Source: Stercorarius parasiticus (Eukaryota; Chordata; Aves; Charadriiformes; Stercorariidae). Taken from it: 64,000 bases of DNA. Location of the stretch: the NCBI GenBank assembly GCA_013396915.1, contig VWZL01001298.1, positions 124,001 through 188,000 on the forward strand, written 5' to 3'. Position 1 is the first letter of the stretch; the number at the start of each line of letters is the position of its first letter. Made by a program: the position numbers and the translations under genes. The notes below the pieces were generated by a model, which searched no databases, was not told where the DNA came from, and saw nothing but the letters and a program-made list of their open reading frames with translations. Of the stretch, positions 37,011 through 48,602 are shown piece after piece.

Positions 37011-39489
37011 TCATGTGTTTACTTTTGCCATTACACTAACGTGGAACATTTTGTTAGAATGATGCCTCTTCCTCTGGGGTGATTTTTTTCCTTTCTTGAC
37101 AAGAAACTCTCAGTAGTCGTGTATAGCCCAGTAAAGTCTGTAGACTTTGCAGTAACTTTGCAAGGTCTCAGGACTGAGGCAAGCTTGCCAGGCTTTGTGT
37201 GGGGTCTTCTTGGCCAGCCTGGAGCTGTAACAACAATTCTTCCGATGATCAGGTGATTGTTGCCTAATTTGTTTTGCTTTTGCTTATCTTTGCACAATCA
37301 CAGAATAGCCATAATTTTATGCTTTGTACTCTAAAAGTATTTTATACATGAGCCATAATGCTGTATTCTGTAGTATAGTTACTCTGCACCAAATGCAAAA
37401 TTTATGACTCTACCATAATGATATCACTATTACGTCATTATATGCAGGCCTGGCATGACAGCAGAGGCCTTGGGAATGGGGACACAGCATAGAGGCATAC
37501 AGGTGTGGGGTTATACAGAAGAGGGAAGAGGCTGGCACTGGCGACCCCAGGGCTATAAACAACTTACTGCTAGAGAGGCATGGACCTGCGATTGGGGCAG
37601 AACTAGCCACGGGAGCAACAATCAACAGGTATCTTATCTACTGAGTGAAAAATGCACCATACAGAGTAAATTGGGCCGTAACATGAGCTCCAGGACAATG
37701 AAGGCAGAGTGCAGTGCAGAAGTGTGTCACACAGGTGCTGCTGCCGACCTGAGGATGTGCAGGGGCTGTGGGAGGATCAGTATAAAACCAGAGAAAGGGG
37801 AAGGTAGTAGAAGGTTTTGTGTCATGATTTTTAAATGGTATTATTAAGGACATTTATTTTGTGTTAAATGGATCATTTTGATGATGAGTGTTAGCATTGT
37901 TCTAGCTGGACTACTCGTTAGAACTACTTTTTGTTGCCTAGTTACACTAAGCAACTCAGGATTTTAATTACACTAACAAGAAATTCTAGGCTTCCCTTGT
38001 AAGGTGTGCTGCCCTTTTTGCCCCATACAAAGTTTAGAGTGTAACATCAAAGCTGTCCTGGCAAATAAGAAATTGCTTTTTGTTTGTTTTGTTAAGTGTT
38101 CCTGTCTCATGAGGGATAATGCAGAATTTATGTATTATAGCATAGATAGCACCTACCTTGAAATGGGAAATGAGTTAGGGTTTTCCTGTAGCAATGCTGT
38201 TTTTATATTTGTCTTCTTAAGGCAGATAGCAAGTGACAGCTTTGATGGAAAATTCATTATGATATATATTTTAAAATACTGAACAGGCTAAGCCAGTAAC
38301 CTCACAGAAGTGTCTCCCTTGATCTAAACTGAGGACATTTATGGACACCTTAGCAAAGACTGGATCTTCAAGCAAGCTCAGCAGCTCTAAGCACATGCCT
38401 GATGCTGGGGCATCATATGAAGTTTCTGAAGTTATGGGTACCCAGTATCTCCACTGTTGATCTGGCAGCAGGTGCTGGCCCCTGCAGCCTCCTGGTTCCA
38501 CAGCACCCTGCAGAGCTCAAAGGCTCGGTGGTGGTGCTGGCTGGGTAACATGTCCACATCCCATAGTCTCCACTAGGGTCATGTCTCCATTTGTTTATCG
38601 TCTCATGTGTGTCAACACCCCGGGGTACAGGGTGCCTTGCGTTAAACCAAAAAATCACTTTGTGAGGGACACTTGCCTGAAACCCAGCTTGGCAGCAATG
38701 CTAGTGCACCAGAACTGTCTTACGGTGATCACAGCTGGTTTTCGTGGCAGAAGCAATGAGGTGCGTCAAAGCATCTGGTGAGTGCAGGCGTCTCCTGATG
38801 ATGGTGCACCTCTGCTGATTGATTACCTGCAATGTATGCAAGAGAGATTTTTTCTCCCTCGGACCTTGGCCTGTCTGTCTGGGACTGCTAGGTCACTAAT
38901 GAAGCTTTCCCTTTGTCATTTCCACTTATGAAACACAAAAGAAGTTTTGGAAAAGTGATGACCTTGCCTGCCTGTAGATTAATGCAATGATTTTCATGCA
39001 GCAGGGCTTCATTTTGCAGTTTGTACGGATATGGCATGCCTGCCTGAAGTCTTGCATCTGTCAGTTCACCATTGACAGCACATCAGTGGATAGAATAGAA
39101 GCATGACTGCTGAGTTCAAGTAGTGGGGAGACCTGTGTGAATTCGTAATTCTTGTTGTGACGGGCTTAATTCCTTGAAAAGGATTTTTGCAAATTAAGCT
39201 GCTCACTGCTGCAGAGCTGTTCTTTCAGGTGTATCGCCATTAGCCGCTGGGGAAATCCAGAACCACTGAGATCAGTCACAAGTGTGGGTTTGTTAAGAGT
39301 GATGAGAGGACATGTGCTCTCTTCATCTACCCTGTTTAGGGTGGGTACCAAATATACTACAAACTAAGCACCCTGCTAAGGGAAGATAATAAATAATATT
39401 AAATTATATGACACCTTTCTGATGTAAAAAAAGGGTTTTGGTTTTATATGGCACATAAATATGGACTGAAAAATTTACAAACTCCACCT
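37011..39489. other. Non-coding stretch, nothing assigned
   Basis: A 130-codon plus-strand frame (37455-37847, ATG start) has no recognised domain and lies in DNA without exon boundaries I can support on both sides. No repeat recognised. Confidence 0.5.
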
Positions 39490-39625
39490 GCAGCGTCAAG
39501 TGCAACCTGGGCTTGTTATTCATCCCTCAAGGAACAAGTCCTGCCATGTTGTCAACTTTGCATGGCACTGTGAGGAAGTAATTTAACATCTCCGTATCTT
39601 GGTTTTCCTTATTTACGTTTTTTTT
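39490..39625 (+). repeat. Possible MIR-like SINE fragment
   Basis: The stretch GGAAGTAATTTAACATCTCC then GTATCTTGGTTTTCCTTATT resembles, in order, the MIR core and tail (GGCAAGTCACTTAACCTCTC, TGCCTCAGTTTCCTCATCTG) in the plus orientation. Strong divergence limits the confidence. Confidence 0.4.
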
Positions 39626-41289
39626 GCTTTTTAAAATCTCACATACCTTTCATATGATTGTATGACTCCAACTAACAATTTGACAACAAATTTTATGTTT
39701 TCAAGGGACCTGTTTTAAAAGAGCCTTGCACATGTAAACTTGGAACATTTTTTTAATTGTTTTATGAGTGGCTGAAGAGTGGTATGTACGCTTGCATCTT
39801 AGATGAACAGATTTGTTCATGTGAATAAAGCTGCTAGGTGGAACTTTCAAGAATATTTCAGTATCTATTGTCCTGTTGAAAAACACTGCCTTGTGAAGTT
39901 TTTAATAAAATGTCATTCCTTTTCTAATTACATTTTATTATGTTTTGTAATATTTCCTTAATTTTTAAAGCTGTTGTTTTCTTCACTGTTCTTACCATGG
40001 TCTGCAGCTACCAGGCCACTGCCTAGACACCAGCTGCTCTGCGCACTGCCCTACCAGCTAAAAATGCACTTAGGACAGTAATGCATAGTTTTCAATAGAT
40101 GGATAACTTGTGTGGGACTTTCGGTCCAGGTGACATATGCTGCCTATGTCCTACAGCCTGTTTCTGGAATTTCCAAAAACTGTACATACTGATTTTCTAC
40201 CTTAATAAGTGTTATATCCAAGTCCAGGCAGCATTATGCTAGACTTCACCTTGAAAAAGAGAAGTTGATCTTAAAACTTAAAATCAGCAGTCTCGACTTG
40301 ATTAAATTTGTTATGTGCAAACGGAATAAAATCTGAACCAGCAATAAATGCACAAAGAGATATTAAAGGGTCAGTTTCACAGTCTTGAAAATAATTTTAA
40401 GTGAGATCATCTAGGAAAAAGAATCTTGTTATTTGTTATAAAACGTTTCAGTAGCTGCCCAACAAACTCACCGTCTAAAGGGCTATGGTTTAGGTTCTTG
40501 AAAAAAAAAAAAAGAAAATAAAATGCTGCTGCTGTTGTTTCTTAAAAGTTAGGCATAGAGGTGAAAATAAACTTTTTTTTTTTCCAAAGATATAAAAATT
40601 ATTAGAAAAATAAAAAATACCATCAGTGACTGTGAGTTAAAAAGCAGGAAAACCAGAAAACTGATAAGGGAAGCAAAAGTTCACAAAGACATGTCTATGG
40701 AAAAAGTCTAATGAGAAACAAAAGAAGCCTGCAATGACCTGCTGCTAGTTGGTACAGTTACTGTGTATAGTGCAGAAGACACAGCAGTTCAACAAACATC
40801 TACAGGCTTGATAAAAGCCCCTACTTCTGTCATGTAATGCTAAACACTTCTCAGTTCCAGTGATAATGAAGATGATGTTGAAGAACACCTTTGAAAACTG
40901 GGTTGCTTAATCATCTCCTGAAAGAACTTGTACCAGCAAATTTTAAACAAAATGGCTGAGAACTCCTCTGAGGCACTAACATTGACTTTTTTCCCTAACA
41001 TGTCTCATAACTGTTCCAAGAGAGTAAAGCAAATACTGGGCCAGAATACAAAGGAGCTACCCAGCCTGCTGTTTTGGACATCAGCACCACAAAAAATAAT
41101 GGAAAATCAGCATAGGCCCTGAATAAAAGGGTGATATTTCTGTTAACAGCAGTTAGCATGGGTTAAGAGAATAGATCTGGGGAAAGAACCGGTGTATTTG
41201 TGACATTTTAAAGTGCTGTTTGATAGAAGCAGCGTGTTGATCCAATAAGCTAAGAAGTCTCTGATGCATTTTATTTTGTATTAACATGC
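39626..41289. other. Non-coding stretch, nothing assigned
   Basis: AT-rich, with A-runs at about 40500-40513 and a T-run near 40572-40582. No gene or named repeat recognised. Confidence 0.6.
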
Positions 41290-41580
41290 CATTCGGTTGA
41301 AAGCCTAGAATAGTACCAAACCAATATTGCACTCAGATAATGGACAAGGGGCAGGTCTCTGGAAGGTAATTACAAATGCATCCTTTTCTCAGGCCACAGG
41401 AGTTTAACCTAGCCTTCTGCTGTTTAACATTTGCCTGAGCAATGGCTGTAACTGTTGACGATAAATGTCCGCTCGTTCCGCAAGAATGGGGGGACAGCAA
41501 ATAGCGACATCGGTTATCTGGTGTAGGCGGGATGCAAGAAAACAATATACATTCCCATGGCTCTTTCGTTAAAGGTAGTC
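41290..41580. other. Candidate conserved non-coding element I
   Basis: High-complexity block with retained CpGs (for example around 41457-41530) and a TAATTA core at 41367-41372 followed by CAAATGCAT, an octamer-like POU context. No coding frame recognised across it. Texture-based inference. Confidence 0.3.
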
Positions 41581-42929
41581 ATATAATTGAGGGACTCTAT
41601 TGTGGAAAAAACCCCACAGTGGCCGTCATGAGCAAAGAGGGTTGTGCTGTGCTCAGCCCCCATAACTCTGACACTGAGCCTGCTGCAATATTGCCCACCA
41701 CTGCTCCCACGGTTCAAGAGGGAGCTGAGATATGGAGAGGGTTCAGGGAGAGACCTCAGGTGATGCCAGGTCCTGAGGGCGAGCTGCAGGGTGGAGCGGC
41801 ATGCAGATTACTCCATGGGACCATTTTGCCTATTAGCCAAACTCCTAACAAGATTAAGAGATGGAAAATTGTAGCTAGACAAATTCTGGCTAAAATGAAC
41901 ACAGTTCTTCAAAGTGATAGTCACTGAAACAACAGGGGTTATGGCTTATACCCGGGGGAATTATTTTTGTCAAGATTTCTTTTTTTTTTCTTTNGAGGGG
42001 TTCACTGTAGTTCAAGAGCATGCATTGGGCAGAAGCAGGCATTTCTTAAGGGAAGTTTGTTTGTTTTTGTTATTATGAGTCCATTCTGACATTAAACCCT
42101 ATTGATCTATTCATAGGGGCTAAAGTCGATATTTAGGCATATCAGTTACAGGTCTGACTTTTCAAAATTCTTCATTTGATTTCATTAACCTTAAGTTCTG
42201 GTTGTTATTCTACTTCTCATTGATTACTTGTAAATATAAAAGAATGAGGATGCATTAGTGATTGTGACTATGGAAAAATTATTATCTGTACCATTATCAC
42301 AAGGAAATAGAATTTCATATGGTCTTCATGTTTTTGTATATAACAGTACTGTATTTTTTCAATTTTCTAACAAAAGAAGAGGATGCTTGTGGATGATCTT
42401 TCTTTCCTCTGATGGGTTACACCTGTAAATTTAACAACAGACGTTTTGATATGCTAAGTATTGTTTGTTTTTCCAATGGAATTGATGGAACAATATAGGT
42501 TGCAAAAAGTTTCATTTACTGCTATGTTGAATTGACTTACATTATTGTGTTCATTTTAGACACAGGCTCTTAGAACCATCAGGTCTCTGATGCTGTCTAA
42601 GACCTATTTAAATCCCCCCCTATTTCAAGCTTTCTGTCTGCCACACTTAACTTGAAGATTAAAAGTTGCTCATCTCCTGAAAACATTGTTTGTCCAGCTA
42701 AAATGCATCTTCACTTTTTTCATTTGGCCTCTCTCAGGAATGATGCTAAAACACCAAATAAAATTAAGTCTATAAGTTTTTAAAATGTGCTTTAAGTGAA
42801 GGAAGAGAGTGTTTCTATCTCAGATATCACAATGTGATATGTGCCTGCCATACCATGCCAAGTATCCTCAGATGTTGCTAAAATTAATAATCAGCCTGCT
42901 CCAGGAGCAGATGTATGAATGGCAGTCCT
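41581..42929. other. Non-coding stretch with one N
   Basis: A 131-codon ATG-started frame (41532-41927) overlaps the left part but shows no recognised domain. A T-run with one undetermined base (41994) follows. The rest is AT-rich and unassigned. Confidence 0.55.
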
Positions 42930-43010
42930 GCAGAGACCTGTGCCTGCAACTCTTCCTACTGAACTCAATAGGACTGTGCAAGCAATCAAGAGTGTTCACA
43001 TGCCTGCCTT
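42930..43010. repeat. Possible sauropsid interspersed repeat remnant
   Basis: The piece CTACTGAACTCAATAGGACT followed by GTGCAAGCAATCAAGAGTGT resembles the TTGAAGTCAATGGGACTACTC...GTAAGTGTT part of the old sauropsid repeat also seen at 29279 and 62440. The copy is short and diverged. Confidence 0.3.
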
Positions 43011-43859
43011 GTAGACATTACTGTAAAGAGAAGACTTGGCGTTCACAGAGTGGAGTTGTGGTTTAATTACATTTTCTGAATGTTTTTGTTAAATGACCCA
43101 GGTATCAGACTAATTTCACTGGAACAGACAAACTGCTTCAATCTCTAGTTTGATTCCAGCACAGCAGTAATTTGTAACGTAAAATTGCAAAGTATGTTTT
43201 ATTTAAGACACAATGTATATGAGAGGGAAGCTTTATGTCACCTGTCAGAGTGAGGGAATTTTCCAAACAATGTACACTGGGTTGTTGCTTTTTAATTTGC
43301 TGCTCTTATATTTACGGTTCCTTTCCAATGGCACAACAAAAATGACTGGTGAAAAAACACAGAAAATTGAAATCCAGAATGAAATACAAAGAATGAATAA
43401 GTACTGATATTTAATAGGATTTTATTCTTTTTCTTAAGTAAGCTACAGGACAAATTCTCTGCAAGTGATACATCCTGTGGTGGTAGGTATGTGCAATCCT
43501 CTGACAATCCAGTTTATGACTTCTTGAAAAACAAGTTCAGAGACATTTAGTGATTTTGTCAATCATTTTGTCCACTTCATATTCTGGAAGGTTCTGTGAT
43601 GAACAGCATTCATTATATTAGTAGAAAATACGGCAAAATTTAGCCAGGCTAGGAAATGATTGCAATTTGGGGTTTAGAAGCCTATACCAGATACAGTACA
43701 ATAGTTTGCATCTTGGATATTAGCTCTGCTTGTTAACCAAAAGAGCTTTGTCTTTTAAATTGGCTCAGATCAGATGTGGCATGATGTCCTCATTAAGAAA
43801 TGCCATTCGATTCCAGGTAGCACTTCAATTTGGGCAGATGTGTAGAGTTAGGAGCCCAG
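43011..43859. other. Non-coding stretch, nothing assigned
   Basis: Only short open frames; no repeat family recognised before the LTR. Confidence 0.6.
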
Positions 43860-44076
43860 TGTCCTGGTTTCAGCTGAGGTAGAGTTAATTTTCTTTCTGG
43901 TGGTTGCTGTGTTTTCAGATTTGGTATGTCAATAACACATATTGTTTTAGTTGTTGCTCAGTGGTGTTTACATTATTCAAGGACTTTTTTCAGCTTCCCA
44001 TAGAGGCTGAGAAGGAGCATGGGGTTGAGCAAGAGGCCACGTGATCCTAGTTGCTAGCTTGGGTTAAACCACGACA
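43860..44076 (+). mobile_element. Solitary ERV LTR, internally deleted
   Basis: The element begins TGTCCTGGTTTCAGCTGAGG and ends GGGTTAAACCACGACA, matching the two ends of an LTR family of avian endogenous retroviruses (ERVL-like group, from memory). It keeps the canonical TG...CA termini. Flanking pentamers CCCAG (43855-43859) and CCTAG (44077-44081) differ at one base and look like a decayed target-site duplication. At 217 bases it is far shorter than the several hundred bases of a full LTR; the middle, which would hold the TATA and poly(A) region, is missing. No viral coding sequence flanks it, so it is a solo LTR. Orientation is taken from the family as I remember it. Confidence 0.75.
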
Positions 44077-47000
44077 CCTAGTTAAGTACTATATTGCTAA
44101 AGGACAGATGTAACAAGTTTATTGCCAAAAACCTTTGAAAGTGTCCCCTTCAGTCACATAATATTTCCACATGAGCTGAGAGCGAAAGATCTCTCCCCTG
44201 CTGCCTCAATGTCATTGTGTGACGATGCTTCACAACAAGTGAGTTGGAACATCCGCTACAAAGCAAAACCAGGGTTTTCCTTCTCGACGTGGATAATACC
44301 TATATTATATAATATAGAAATTGAAAGATATTGCTATCACTTAGGGTCAGATACAAGAAGCCCATGGATGATAATGTCATTAGTGTAAAGCACTGAGGTT
44401 AGGAAGAAGCACCACAGGGTTTTCCTTTCAGATGGTCAAGGTGGCCATATTGATCTCAACAAGGCTTTCATCACCACAAAGGAATCCAGCTGGAAATAAA
44501 GATGCAGTAAGTCAAATTTTAAAAGAGTTACAGCCAATTCTGTTGTTCAGCATATGGCAGTTTGCCTTGATATTGGAACTTGTCTTGGTGTGATTGAGAC
44601 TTTGGGGTAGATCTGAAGTGTTTGAAGGCAGCTGTCAAGGCTGGATTCAGGAAAATTTTACAGTTTGCATAACTGGAGGAAATTGTCATCTGACATTAAC
44701 CGTCAATGACATAAAATGGTATAAGAGATATGTAATATCATATGTATATATTTGCATACATAAAGAGTCAAAGTAACCTACATGAAACATAACTTCCTTA
44801 ACTGAATCTTAACATTTGAAGACGACCTAAAAGATGACTGGTAAAAATTATTTCTTCACATAACTCTGCTGAAGACCAAGAAGACACAACCACAGAACAA
44901 TCAAACCTTAGTGCCATTTGGCGTTATTTAGAAGTGGATATGAGGAGAGGCTTCCTACACAATTGAGCATAGTCTGAGACACCTGGGGAGGAAACAGGGA
45001 GTTAATGCTTTTTCTGAATTGGAGCCTTGCCACAGCCCTCTCTTGAACTGGAGGATGTGTTAAGTGAGGTTTTCCACAGATACTGCAAGTAGGTAAAATG
45101 AGAGCAGTTTTGGCACAGTTGTTTGCTAAAGGTAGGAAACAGGGTGTTAAAGGCAGTGAATGGCATGTGCAGCCTCTGATAATGCTGTGCTTCATAAGAA
45201 AACTCAAGCAGAATCATATTTCCTCTTTCAGAGAGACTAGAAGGGAAGCCTTCTATGCTGAGGAGGAATGGGCACTAGCTCCAAGTGACAAGTCTGTAGA
45301 CAAGACCACACTCCTCCATTTTAATAAGACTATCTGAAGATTTTACAGAGAACTCATGAGTGGTCAAGCTGAAAAAAATCCAATGACAACGACAACAGCA
45401 CAACCAAAAAAAGAACAACAGAAAGCAAGCAAGCAAACAAACAAACAAAAACAAATCTGGAAAAGAAATCAATATCTATAAAGAAATAAAACGAGTAGCA
45501 GCAGAAACAACAGCAAGGAAAATTCAATTAGGATAAAAGAAAGAATGAGCCAATGACCTTTTCTATGAACTCCAGTATTCAGGTTTTCTATAAACACCAT
45601 CTAACTCATGCAAATATGTTGTGCCAAAAGCATTTTAGACAAAGAATAAATAAATAAATACCATATGGAGACTCAATTGGTCACCGTGCCAGAACTAACC
45701 TTTGCACCAAGCTATGGTTCTAAATATGGGAAAGAGAGAGAAAAAAAAAAGGAGAAAGAAGAAAAGACCTTTTGTTTTCTTTATGGGAGGGAGAAAGCTC
45801 ATTGCTCCAGGCAGTCCTGGGGAAAGAGTTCGCTATTCCAGGACACACTGTCATTGTGGTGGCGTTGCTGGGTTCCTGCTCTTTGTCATATTCCATTGCA
45901 GTCTGGGACTTAACTTGACAGCAGCAAAGGGTTTCTCTGAAACAGATTCAACTGGTTAGCATTGCGTCCACCCACCCACATGCAAAAAGTCCCAAAGTGT
46001 CATCAGTCACGGATAATTTTCTGAAAAACATGAACTCCTTGACTCCCTCAGGAACCGTGATGAAAAAATGCAGCTTTTGCAGTGACTTAGTCAATGAAAC
46101 TCTTTTTTTATCATGGCAATTTTATTCTTTTCTCCTCACCAGTCTGAAAACACGAAAATATTCAAATGGTTTCTTGTCTGAAATGGAGTGGAAGTCAAAT
46201 CTTTCCCACAGTTTTGTATACATGTGCCACATTTAGGCATTCCTCTCCTTTTGACAAGAGAACTAGTTAACTAAATGTAACCCACCATTCCCTATTAGGA
46301 CATGGTATCAGAAACTTTGTGTATGACAGAAAGATGAATGTGTATTTTCTCTTGTCACAATAGGATTTTGACTGATCTGCTTAACAATGTTGTTTCACCC
46401 CCTCATGTAGACCATTGCAACCACAAGAATTTCCAGTAACACTGATATTTATACTTGAATATTAGTGGGCTTTAGGAGAATGTATCAGTCTGTACAAGTT
46501 AACCCAGTTGCTGATCACATTACGGATGTAATGGAAAACCTAACTCCACACGTAGCATGACAAATGTAATAGGAAACTCTTGCCCAGCTTTGTGGTCAGG
46601 GATGGGGAAGAAGCTGTATACCCTGTTTCTTGGCCAGAGTGAGCACTTTCAGGCAATTTAAAAAAAAAAAAAAAAGAGAAGAAAAGAGAAAGCAAACTTC
46701 ACCTCATGGTCCAGTGGAAGTCCTAAGTCAAGTAGTTACAATCACTGAAGTGTGTAGGTCATAGGCATATATAAATATATATATATATGTATATATGTTA
46801 GTAGAGGAAATTTATTCTATATTCTCCTGCTGAGTATGAATACGTGAGAGAAAAACTCTCTGGTTGTGACTGATATGTTTGTGTGGGCTAGAACCAGCTG
46901 AGTAAAGACGTAAGAGGTGTGTGGAGAAGAGCACTTGGGACTGAAAACTGAGAAGGGAGCATCTGGGGACCTTCAGGCAAGCCAAGGATTTCAAGAGATG

Positions 47001-47539
47001 TAACTTCACAGCGTGTATTAAACCAAGAGAACGAGTTGACTGATGGAGGGGGAAGCTTTAATGCTCATAAAATACAACAAACTCATTTAAAGTGTCAGGG
47101 GATATGTGAGCAAGCTGACTCCAAACCAAACAACACTTTGTCTCCTTGTTTGGCAATTACTGACTTTTAGTGTTATTAACTTTTGCTAACTCTTAGGGTT
47201 AGCAAGGCATGCATCCTCCTCCTTAGTTGTGTTTATTTAAATTGATTCTGGAGGAGAAAGTTGCTGGCATCTATTGTCATATTCTAATGTCCTGCTGAAT
47301 ACTTATTAATGAAAATGTCTTTAGACATAAAGTTAAGCAACTCTCATTTAAGGGAGAGATCCCAGGGGGTGGGTAGATTCTTGAAGTTCTCATTCATTTT
47401 TCCTTGATCAATTTTTGAACTTTCTGAATTCAGTGGATGCTTTTCTACTGCTAATTCAAGTTAATCTAAAATGTACTAAAGAAGGGGACACATTGTATGG
47501 AATTCAGGTCAGGTGTTTGATAAACCTGTGTATTGTTCA
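44077..47539. other. Long non-coding stretch, nothing assigned
   Basis: About 3.5 kb without a recognised gene. Contained low-complexity pieces are an 18-bp palindrome (44300-44317), AAGC/AAAC units at 45425-45450, AAAT units at 45645-45660, an A-rich purine tract near 45725-45770, a poly(A) near 46660-46674 and an AT-dinucleotide tract at 46768-46798. Confidence 0.6.
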
Positions 47540-48115
47540 GCTTTGCAGAAAAGGACCTGGGGATCCTGATGGACAGCAAGCTGATCACAAAACAACAACA
47601 TGCTTTTACTGAAAAGAAGGCTGATGGTATCCTGGGCTGTGCTAGAAGGAGTGATCCTTTCCCTCTGCTCAGCCCTAGTGAGGCCACACCTGGAGTCCCA
47701 CGTATGGTTCTCAGTTCCCCAGTACAAGAAAGACATGGAAATACTGGAGAGAGTCCAGTGAAGGGCCACAAAGGCGATTAAGGGACTGGAGCATCTCTCT
47801 ATGAGGAAAGGCTCAGAAAGCTGGGACTGTTCAGCCTGGAGAAGAGAAGACTCAGCAGGGATCATATCCTTGTGCATAAATACTTGAAGAAAGGGTGCAA
47901 AGAATATGCAGACAGGCTATTTTCAGTGTTGCCCAGTGACAGGACCAGAGGCAATGGGCACAAACGGAAACACAGGAGGTTCCCTCAGAACACCAGGAAG
48001 CACTTTTTCCTTTGAGGGTGACTGACCCCTGGCACAGGTTGCCCAGAAATGTTGTGGAGTCTCCGTTCTGGGAGATATTCAAAAGCTGTCTGGACATGGC
48101 ACTCCGCAACTGGCT
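47540..48115 (+). pseudogene. CR1 reverse transcriptase C-terminal remnant
   Basis: The first segment encodes KDLGILMDSKL and ADGILGCARRS, then the frame shifts repeatedly; the remaining C-terminal signature is scattered over different frames with stop codons. It lacks all catalytic motifs because of the truncation. Confidence 0.85.
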
Positions 48116-48198
48116 TTAGGAGTTCCTGCTTGGGCAGGGGGGCTGGATAAGATGATCTCTAGAGGCCCCTTCCAACCTCAACCGTTCTGTGATTCTGC
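47540..48198 (+). mobile_element. CR1 LINE copy 4, short 5'-truncated
   Basis: About 660 bases of the 3' part of a CR1. It starts in the reverse transcriptase C-terminal region (EKDLGILMDSKLI) and runs through the AGCCTGGAGAAGAG and GGTTGCCCAGAAATGTTGTG blocks. It ends in GATGATCTCTAGAGGCCCCT-type sequence and a decayed tail (TTCTGTGATTCTG near 48185-48197). The left end is set where similarity begins. Confidence 0.93.
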
Positions 48199-48389
48199 AG
48201 CACATGTGAGATTCCTGGATGGTTATTTATTTCTTGAACAATAGAAAATCTCATTCAACTGCCTTCAAGTCATTTGCTGTCTTCATAAGAAAGATCAATT
48301 GCATTGTGACTGATATTCTGTCTTTGTGAAGGACTTCTGATCATAAGGTATTCATTTTGCATTCTGCAACATGGTTTCATTCCTAGATA

Positions 48390-48602
48390 GTTTATAAATG
48401 GTTAATAAGTTAATAAGAGGTGGAAAAGAGGTATAAGCCTTCTAGTAACAAGTGGTATGGAAGGTTAAAAGCGTGTCAAGAGGATGTGTAATGCATGGGT
48501 TTTAATAATGGTTAGCAACCTATTGACTGACTGGATTTAAAAACAATTGGTTATTTATTACAACATCTATTAAGCATTTATTGTTATTAATCATTTAGTA
48601 AT
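48390..48602. mobile_element. Candidate MITE-like element with terminal inverted repeats
   Basis: The left end 48390-48416 (GTTTATAAATGGTTAATAAG...) and the right end 48576-48602 are imperfect inverted repeats of about 27 bases, sharing an AAATG(G/A)TTAATAA core. The 213-base interior has no coding capacity. Size and ends fit a non-autonomous DNA transposon remnant. AT-richness makes some complementarity likely by chance, and no target-site duplication is clear. Confidence 0.4.

Noticed and set aside
37455..37847. 130-codon ATG-started frame
   Set aside because: Length within chance expectation and no recognisable family; a donor-like CAG|GTATCT inside does not create a supported exon.
41532..41927. 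131-codon frame over a CNE-like block
   Set aside because: No domain recognised; overlaps sequence better explained as non-coding.
45420..45450. AAGC/AAAC repeat considered as a CRISPR-like or regulatory array
   Set aside because: Units of four bases without spacers; ordinary microsatellite-like slippage.
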